Position numbers and translations under genes: made by a program
The notes under the pieces: model-generated
Seen by the model: the letters and a program-made list of their open reading frames with translations, nothing else
The model's database searches: none
What the model was told of the DNA's origin: nothing
Assembly (NCBI RefSeq): GCF_963169125.1
Contig: NC_084800.1
Span: forward strand, 146,316,397-146,380,396
Length of the DNA stretch: 64,000 nt
DNA from: Humulus lupulus
Taxonomy: Eukaryota; Streptophyta; Magnoliopsida; Rosales; Cannabaceae
Reading direction: 5' to 3'
Shown: in pieces, positions 57,605-64,000 of the stretch
Layout of the letters: each line of letters begins with the position of its first letter
Numbering within the stretch: position 1 is the first letter of the stretch

Positions 57605-59778
57605 TGTAACGACCCAAAATCACTAATATGGCTTAAGGCCCTTGATTAGTGTGTTGGGAGAGCATAATTGGTTTATGCGTGAATTTATTGATTTAATGCA
57701 TGATTACATGATAAGCATGCTTGTATGATTATATAAATGTTATATTTGTGAGAACCACATTATTATGTGGGTAAATCTGCAGCAGGCGACTTGGGGCGAT
57801 CCTAGGGAGCTAGATAGCGGGAAAGTCACAAAGGGGCTTAATATTTGACTTTGGACAAGAAAAGGGGTATTTTAGGTATTGGATGGTTATTTGGATTATC
57901 GGACTATGAAAATAAATAATTGGAGATATATTTGAGGTTAGGAAGTCTAGGTGGGAATATTTGGGAAATTTTAACATTTTGCCCTCGGGGACGTTTCCAG
58001 TACCCCGAGCTTTGGGATCAGCTTAATTGCCTAAGGATACACTTAGGAAGCTTTAGAAAACAGTAGAACATAAAAATAGACCGACCCTCTCTTTCCTCTT
58101 TTGGCTGGAATTATGAGAATTGAAGCTGGGACATAGAAAATTAGCTCAAGGATTAACTAAGGGTTGAATCAAGGACTAAGGTAAGGATTGATTTCCACTT
58201 TCTGTTAATGAAATTCTATGATTTTGAGTGTGTTCTAAGTGGTTTTTGGGTTTTGGATTTGAAGATTAAATTGAGGCTAGAACCTTGGAAGTTAGCCCAG
58301 AAAGCTCTTAGAGGATTGGATCTGTAGTTGAGGTAAGCTCGAATTTAAGGTTTAATGGCTGAGTTATAGTGTTGCCATGGTTGGGTTTTGTGTTCTTGAG
58401 TTAGAAAGTTTCAGTGATTGAAATAGGTTTTTTGATGGGTTTCTAGTTTAGGTTTCAGCTGGGTTGTGTTGCTGGAATCTTGTGGGAAGTTTTTGGGTAA
58501 TTGAGTTGTGGAATTGGAGTAGTTTTGGAGGAGTTTGAGTGAGGTTTGGGACTCAAAAATAGAGGTTTTTCAGGGTTCGAAGGGGGTCAGGCCGCGACAT
58601 AGTTCTTGGTGAGCCGCGAACCTTTGAAGCTGGTGTGTGCTAAGGAAGGAGGGCGGGCCGCAGCATGGCTGGGTAGAGCCGCGACTCGTGTCTGTTTTTG
58701 AGCATGGGGGAGCCTCTGGTTGGGGCCATGCCGCGGCATGGGTGGCTAATGACGCGACCCTTAAGAGATTTTGGGATTTTGAGATTGAATCTTTTACCAT
58801 GTTTGGTGGAGTTCAATGTTCCGGAGACTAGAACTTTGTCTAGAAGACCTTTTAAGATTTTTGATGGTACTCTTTATCTTGGTTGTGACTAGGTGCTAAG
58901 CTAGGGCTTGGGGATCGGATCACGCTCAAGGAGCATCGCTCGTAGTCAGTACACTCGGAAACTAAAGGTAAGAAAATTGTACTCGGTTGAGTATTGGCAA
59001 CGAGACTAAGGGTTCCCTAATATGTATGCTTTGGAAATGATTGTATTATGCCATGTAAACAGTAAACCAACGGCCTAAGAGTGACAAAGGTTACACTAGC
59101 ACACAGGGCGCGGCTCGGCCACTGGTAGCTGGAGATAGCTTATTATGCACTGAGCTCGGTTTAAGCAGGTCGGAGTCAGTGGGTTAAACAGAGGGTGTGG
59201 CCTAAGTTGTCGACCCTAGTTATTATGTGACTTGACTATTATTAATGATTGGTTACATCTTTGATTCTGATTACATGCTATGTGATTAATGTGAAATGTT
59301 AAGTGTTTGATCATGCTTAAAGGATTATTCTCTTCTTATGATTGTTGTGATGTATATTATGTTTTCTTGCTGAGCCTTGGCTAACGGGTGCTACGTGGTG
59401 CAGGTAAAGGCAAGGGAAAACTTGATCAACCCTGACTTGGAGAGCTCTGTGAGCGGAATGTACATGACCAGCTGCTTAGCCGTCACGGTTGTGAGGATAA
59501 GAGGAACAGAAGAGCTATAAATGTTTGTTTTGCCTTAGAGTGGCTGATGGTAGTTTGTATTTTGGAAATTTTGTAAACTAACTTTTAAACACTGTTCTTT
59601 TTGGGATCCCATATGTAAATCTGTTTGAATATATGAAATGTACTTTTGAGACCAAAATCATTTTAACCTTAGCACATCTATGGCTTAGTGACACGTTTTT
59701 AACTAAATGACTTGATTAGCAAGTTCTGCACCTTTATAAGTACACAGTGTAGCGGTCTTGGCTATCCAGGGTGTTACA
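57605..59778 (+). mobile_element. S3: solo LTR inserted in G2
   Basis: A 2174-bp single LTR, TGTAACGACCC...GGGTGTTACA, flanked by TAACT (57600-57604) and CAACT (59779-59783), a 4/5 match. It carries CCACATTATTATGTGG near 57755, AAGGTAAG at 58178 and GAGGTAAG at 58330, a GC tract with the perfect 16-bp palindrome CCATGCCGCGGCATGG (58726-58741), a donor-like GGTAAGAAAATTG near 58974, the TTTTCTTGCTGAGCC box near 59361, GGGATCCC near 59605 and the hairpin ACTTG/CAAGT (59710-59724). Confidence 0.92.
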
Positions 59779-61066
59779 CAACTATTTCTAATACATCGGA
59801 CCATTAGAAACTACTATGACATAGCTACTAATTTGAATACATACATAATAAATAACATAACTTTATTTAAAACCTAAAATATTGTACTACTACAAAATAA
59901 GGTAAAAATATAAAATAAAATGTGATATTGTATGGGATCCCATTGTTTGCAAAACATAAAACATAACTTTAATTTGTTTAAATACTAAATGCGGAAATAC
60001 ATAAAAAAAATATGACTAAAAAGACTTAAAAACAACGTCATCCTCGATCGTCACGCAGTCCATTCAATCCATTCTTCCTCAACACACAAGCAAAGATGCC
60101 ATGAATCTTTCCGTCTTCCATAATTATTTTCCTGCATCAAGCTAAAAATAAAGGAATGAGCCTAATGCCCAGCAAGGAAAATCTACTAACACATAAATCA
60201 TAAAGCATAAACATATACTATAAAACATATGACTATAAATACGTATATCATATAGGAGTACAATATTAATGATCATTAACTCATTAACATGACATGTGAT
60301 AAAATCATCTAGGTCCTCTGTCTACTAATCGAGGTAGGTTAGATCACATAGTAGTATATGATAACCCATCTAGGTCCTCTATCTACTAATCTAGGTAGGA
60401 TAAATCATAACTCTAACCCATGAAAATGAAAAAAATTCTTCGGGTTTGCTATCTAAGCAACTATAAGCCCTAAGCGACATAAAAATATTGGGGTTTGCTA
60501 TCTAAGCAACTATAAGCCCCAAGTGACTACAAAACATATTTATACATATACATATTATAGCATAAAACATATCATAACATAAACATATAAGCACATATAA
60601 TCTATCCTATTTTCCTTACCAAAAACTGGGAAATTTGACAACAAGAACGGGATTGGAACCTTCCTGAAAACCAACAGCAAAACCATGAGTATTTCTAAAG
60701 AAAAAGATGAAAAGAAAGCTAAACCATCCGAGTAGAAACTTACCAAAAAGAACCTTAAGTTTCAATAAAATTAAACACCTGTCCAAGAATCATAAACAAG
60801 AGGTTGGATCTGAAAGAAAATAAAAGCAACCTAAAGAACCATAACGAATTGGACTTAAGGATAAGAATACCTTGAATGATCTGATGAATTGATCTAAACC
60901 TCGATACTGAAATCTCACTATATCTCTCTTCCCAAGTGTTTAGAAAAGCTTAGAATGATAAAGCTTTTAACCCAAAACCTAAGTGTTTCTCTCTATAGTA
61001 ATCTTAGCAACTTGGAGGCTCTAATGACTACTTCAAGAATGAAGAAAATGGCTGAGTACTAGGTCC

Positions 61067-61074
61067 TATATATA
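61067..61074 (-). promoter_or_regulatory. TATA box, G2 LTR
   Basis: TATATATA in the context TCCTATATATAGAG, aligned with the TATA box of the G 5' LTR at 32974-32981. Confidence 0.5.
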
Positions 61075-62436
61075 GAGTTCAAGGAGTGAAACCAACCCCA
61101 TTTAATTTGAATAAATAAATGAATATAAAATGAAAAAGATTTGAATTTTCGCTCAACAGACGCCTAGAATTAAGTCAAAATCGTTCAAAGGCAGGTCTAA
61201 GTGGTTAAGGCTATTTTTAAATTTAAAAATCCTCAAGATTCAAAACTGATGCACCAGGGGCGATATATCGCCTACCCTGGGCGATATATCGCCTAGACCA
61301 TTTTCTCGAGCCCCATTCGATTGTTCGTGCAAAGTCGATGTGTTTTCTGTATCTTCCATAGGCAATATATCGGCCCCTATAGCTGCGATATATCAGCATA
61401 CGTTGATATATCAAACACGTATTTGCACTTTTTCAGCATATTTTGAATTGATAAAACAGCTTTGACTAAGTCTAAATGTGATCCTAACGGTTTCTAGAAG
61501 GTTCTAGAGCATCTAGATCTTTCTTTTATTTAAACTATTCTTAAAAAATACTTAAATCCTTAATAAACATGATTATGACAAGTGCCATGCTCTTATTAAT
61601 TCTATCTAAACCTTAGGTTATAATAAATAATATTTCTAGGATCAGCAATATTAATCAAACCTTATGTTAAATTTAATATTTCTAAACTATAGGTGAAACT
61701 TATAAAATCTATAACTTTTGCTATGAGTTTCCAACTAAGTCTCGGCTTGAACCAAAATCCATGGAATCTAACATACTAATAGTAACTACTACTACTATCT
61801 AGCTAGCTAAGTAAATTTTCTGGGACACTATAGGTTAAGATACAACGTTTTACTAAAATGTTCACTGTATACATTGGGATCCCAAAAAAATATAATTTAA
61901 AGGTTAATTACAACAAAATATTTACAACTAGCTGACCTAAGAAGCAAACTAGGGTTTAACCCTAGTTCCTCTTTAAACCCTCAGTCGTGGTGATCGAGCA
62001 GTTGCATATGTACACATCGTCACCTAAGCTCTCCAACTCCAGGATGGTCCAGCTTTCTTTTGCCTTTACCTGCACCACATAGCATTCATGAGCCGAAGCT
62101 CAGGAAGAAAACTCAATATGCTCATGAACAGTAATAACATGTTTCTAAATCATAATGTGCATGCCTAGCAATAATAGCCCTATTCACACATGCAAATAAG
62201 TCCAGATAATGATGATGGATCCTACCCTCTTGTGTGGATGACTATCAAGTTAATCCTAATCAAATGAGTGATTAACAATTTGAGGTTCTGATAACCATAC
62301 TGAGGCATCACTACTACAAAAAAGGCTTTTCTCTGCGGTTTTTTTACTCAATACACTGCGGTTTTCGAGAGTATTGAAAAGCGCAGTGTATTCGACCGCA
62401 GAGAAAAGTGTTACGCAAACCGCGGAGAAAAGCTAC

Positions 62437-62649
62437 ACTTTTCTCTGCGGTTGTAGTAAGCCAACCGCGGAGAAAAGAGACTTTTCTCTGCGGTTGTAAT
62501 AAACAAACCGCAGAGAAAGGTCTCTTTTCTCCGCGGTTGTAATAAGCAAACCGCGGAGAAAAGAGACCTTTCTCTGCGGTTTGTTTATTACAACCGCAGA
62601 GAAAAGTCTCTTTTCTCCGCAGTTGGCTTACTACAACCGCGGAGAAAGT
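62437..62649. repeat. 0.2-kb near-perfect palindrome in the CACTA subterminal region
   Basis: The left arm from 62437 reads as the reverse complement of the right arm ending at 62649, centre near 62543, with only a few mismatches by eye. Each arm has several copies of the TTTTCTCTGCGG / CCGCGGAGAAAA unit separated by 'TTGTAATAA' spacers. A second, smaller perfect stem, AATACACTGCG/CGCAGTGTATT, lies at 62350-62360 and 62382-62392. Confidence 0.88.
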
Positions 62650-62884
62650 GCTTCTCATTAAAAAAAAAATTCAATTTCGAATTATAACCTAGCATTTTTA
62701 ATAAAAAAAATTAATTTTCAATTTTAATTATACATAATTATTTTCAATAGTATAACGTAATTTGTTAAATTGCTATATATACATTTCATATCTAATGCAA
62801 AATAATTGGCTAGTAATGAATCAAAGACTTTAATCATTCTAACCAATATAAGTTAGCACTTTAATCTTACATACATACAAAAAT

Positions 62885-63377
62885 TTAGATTTCATAAACA
62901 AATGGCATTAATCTAGCTAACCAATCACTTTGTAGTGGTAGTAGATCCTCTTTGACATTGAATTGCTTTTTGTCAAACCACTGCAAAATTGAAAAGTTAA
63001 TATAGATTAGATAATTAAATACTATATCTAGTTTTTCTTAAGCAAAAAAGAGTTTAAAATATAATATACTTTCTTCTTGATAACTTCTGTCGGATTCGGT
63101 GCATTTACAAGATCATAAATGTATCTTAGTACATAATAACCACATTCATGACTTTCAGGTTGTTTTGGACAAGAACCTCTCAGCAATTTTGTAAATGTGC
63201 CAATGTATTCATTTTCCAAACATTGTGTGCATGCTCTACAAAAATTAAAATTAATTAAATACATATTATGCTCTCAACTTTTAAAAATTAATAATGCATA
63301 CATTACAATTGAAGAACTTACTTTCTCATAACCTCCATAATTATTGGTGGAGATTTATGATTTTTTAAAGGGTCCAA
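62885..63377 (-). pseudogene. Ulp1-type (C48) cysteine protease, C-terminal three exons, truncated by LTR J
   Basis: Minus-strand gene model with exons 63377-63322, 63235-63070 and 62980-62885 (TAA at 62887-62885). Introns have GTAAGT...TGTAG and GTATAT...TTGCAG ends, and phases agree at both joins. The middle exon encodes 'CPKQPESHECGYYVLRYIYDLV', the region of the catalytic Cys in Ulp1/SENP-like peptidases. The last exon encodes 'WFDKKQFNVKEDLLPLQSDW'. Such genes are carried by plant CACTA elements; their role in transposition is unclear. The upstream part with catalytic His/Asp is cut off at 63378. Confidence 0.75.
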
Positions 63378-64000
63378 TGTAACGCCCTACTTCCTTAGAG
63401 CCGTTACCAAGTGATTTTTAAGACAAAACAGTGTGCAATGAACTCGCTAACCGAGGTTTTGAGACAAAAGTGTGACTAATTAAAATTTAAGGCTGTAATC
63501 TTAGAAAATGCATCGTTTCATTTAAAACTGCTAGTATTAAACATTTGGCATCCCAAAATAAGGTTTGAAAACTATTTACATCTTGAAATAAGTTTACAGT
63601 TAATAAATCATAAAATCATAGATTATTACAGCCCTTTTCAAATAAACCCCCAACCAAAGCAGTCGGGCAGGCCAAACATGTACGCGTCGCTTCACGCTCT
63701 CCGTACTCATGGTTGGTTGACTCAGTCATTGCCCTTACCTGCAACACAGAGCACCCGTGACCCGAAGCCCAGCAAGAAAACTCATGCAGAACATAACATA
63801 TGCAGTTTATACAGTTAATCATAACAAATAATCCACAGATAAACAAGTCAACCATTAGACTAAGCAAACACGGCCAAGCCGCCCCAGAGCCTTACCGAAG
63901 CCTGGGGTATCGGTTCACACCGCGAGGATAACTCATGTATCCCTTGGGTCCCACCCTGAATATAGCATAACACATGTATCGACCGGGCCCCGCCCTGACT
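63378..64000 (-). mobile_element. LTR J, minus strand, partial
   Basis: TGTAACGCCCTACTTCCTTAG at 63378 is the complement of an LTR end. It contains the hairpin CTCG/CGAG (63443-63455), GGCATCCC near 63548 (decayed GGGATCCC), and the shared box near 63740-63785. Its order and sequence match K (41466 onwards) closely. It inserted into the Ulp1 exon; the left flank is TCCAA. It continues beyond the window. Confidence 0.88.

Larger units (their letters stand above)
57590..61832 (-). mobile_element. G2: G-family LTR, minus strand, interrupted by S3
   Basis: Starts TGTAATGACC at 57590, is split at 57604 by S3, resumes at 59784 and ends CACTATA (decayed CGCTACA) at 61832. It matches both G LTRs over its full length, including the duplicated 'TCTAGGTCCTC' blocks and a (CTA)n remnant. 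It has two perfect 14-bp palindromes GGCGATATATCGCC (61259-61272 and 61280-61293) and TATATATA at 61067-61074. Only one LTR is present, so it is probably solo. Flanks TATTA and GGTTA match poorly (3/5). Confidence 0.85.
57460..62308 (-). mobile_element. LTR I, minus strand, host of G2 and S3, cut by a CACTA end
   Basis: Two pieces of one minus-strand LTR: 57460-57589 (TGTAACGCCCTACTACCC, hairpin CTCG/CGAG at 57515-57527) and 61833-62308 (GGGATCCC near 61879, shared box near 62060-62110). Joining them restores the order seen in F. The LTR body stops at 62308 where the CACTA terminus starts, so the remainder should lie beyond the transposon and outside the window. Confidence 0.82.
62309..63377. 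mobile_element. CACTA (En/Spm-like) transposon terminus
   Basis: Begins CACTACTACAAAAAAGG at 62309, inside LTR I, preceded by CAT (possible 3-bp duplication). Subterminal repeats of CCGCGGAGAAAAG in both orientations fill 62320-62650, followed by AT-rich DNA and a Ulp1 protease gene fragment read toward the terminus. LTR J interrupts it at 63378. The other end is outside the window. The CACTA terminus, subterminal repeats and Ulp1 gene together fit plant CACTA elements. Confidence 0.82.

Noticed and set aside
62344..62658. A 104-codon minus-strand ORF in the CACTA end
   Set aside because: It is the translation of the subterminal palindromic repeat; its repetitive sequence is not protein-like and it has no homology I recognise.

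Overview
The window is plant nuclear DNA, most likely eudicot heterochromatin. It is built almost entirely of decayed Ty3/gypsy LTR retrotransposons nested in one another. I found no intact host gene, tRNA, rRNA or CRISPR array. Four elements have primer-binding sites matching the 3' end of plant initiator tRNA-Met and Tekay/Del-type pol remnants with chromodomain-like tails. A fifth has a Tat-type layout with a second, archaeal-type RNase H. One CACTA DNA transposon end lies near 62.3-63.4 kb. The species cannot be assigned from this.

Layout, with element names coined here. 1-3648: two minus-strand LTR pieces (A inside B), sitting in the 5' LTR (C) of element E1. E1 (+) runs 5037-8862, is interrupted for 31.6 kb, and resumes at 40452-41415 within its integrase. 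The interruption is a four-layer nest: D (-, 8863-40446), then F (solo LTR, 12670-34681, inside D's RNase H), then G (-, 14076-33707, inside F), then H (+, 20788-30867, inside G's leader). F, G and H have perfect 5-bp target duplications (ATACC, CCAAA, GTTTC); D has a 4/5 match.

41416-46023 holds the start of E1's 3' LTR and two further LTRs, K (-) and L (+), with a deletion at their junction. 46024-57459 is Tat-type element T (+), cut by solo LTRs S1 (TSD AATAT) and S2 (TSD TACAC). 57460-62308 is a third small nest: solo LTR S3 inside a G-family LTR (G2) inside minus LTR I. 62309-63377 is a CACTA end with a 0.2-kb near-perfect hairpin and a three-exon Ulp1 protease fragment, cut by LTR J (63378-64000).

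No complete gag-pol frame survives. Each element's pol carries in-frame stops, frameshifts or lost catalytic residues, and most H stops are TAG where Gln or Trp is expected. The less ordinary signals are: an extra 155-codon ORF behind a canonical 67-nt intron in G's leader; a pairing-conserved hairpin near the 3' end of many LTRs; a family-specific palindromic 'word' repeated in the middle of each LTR; and short boxes shared by otherwise divergent LTR families.
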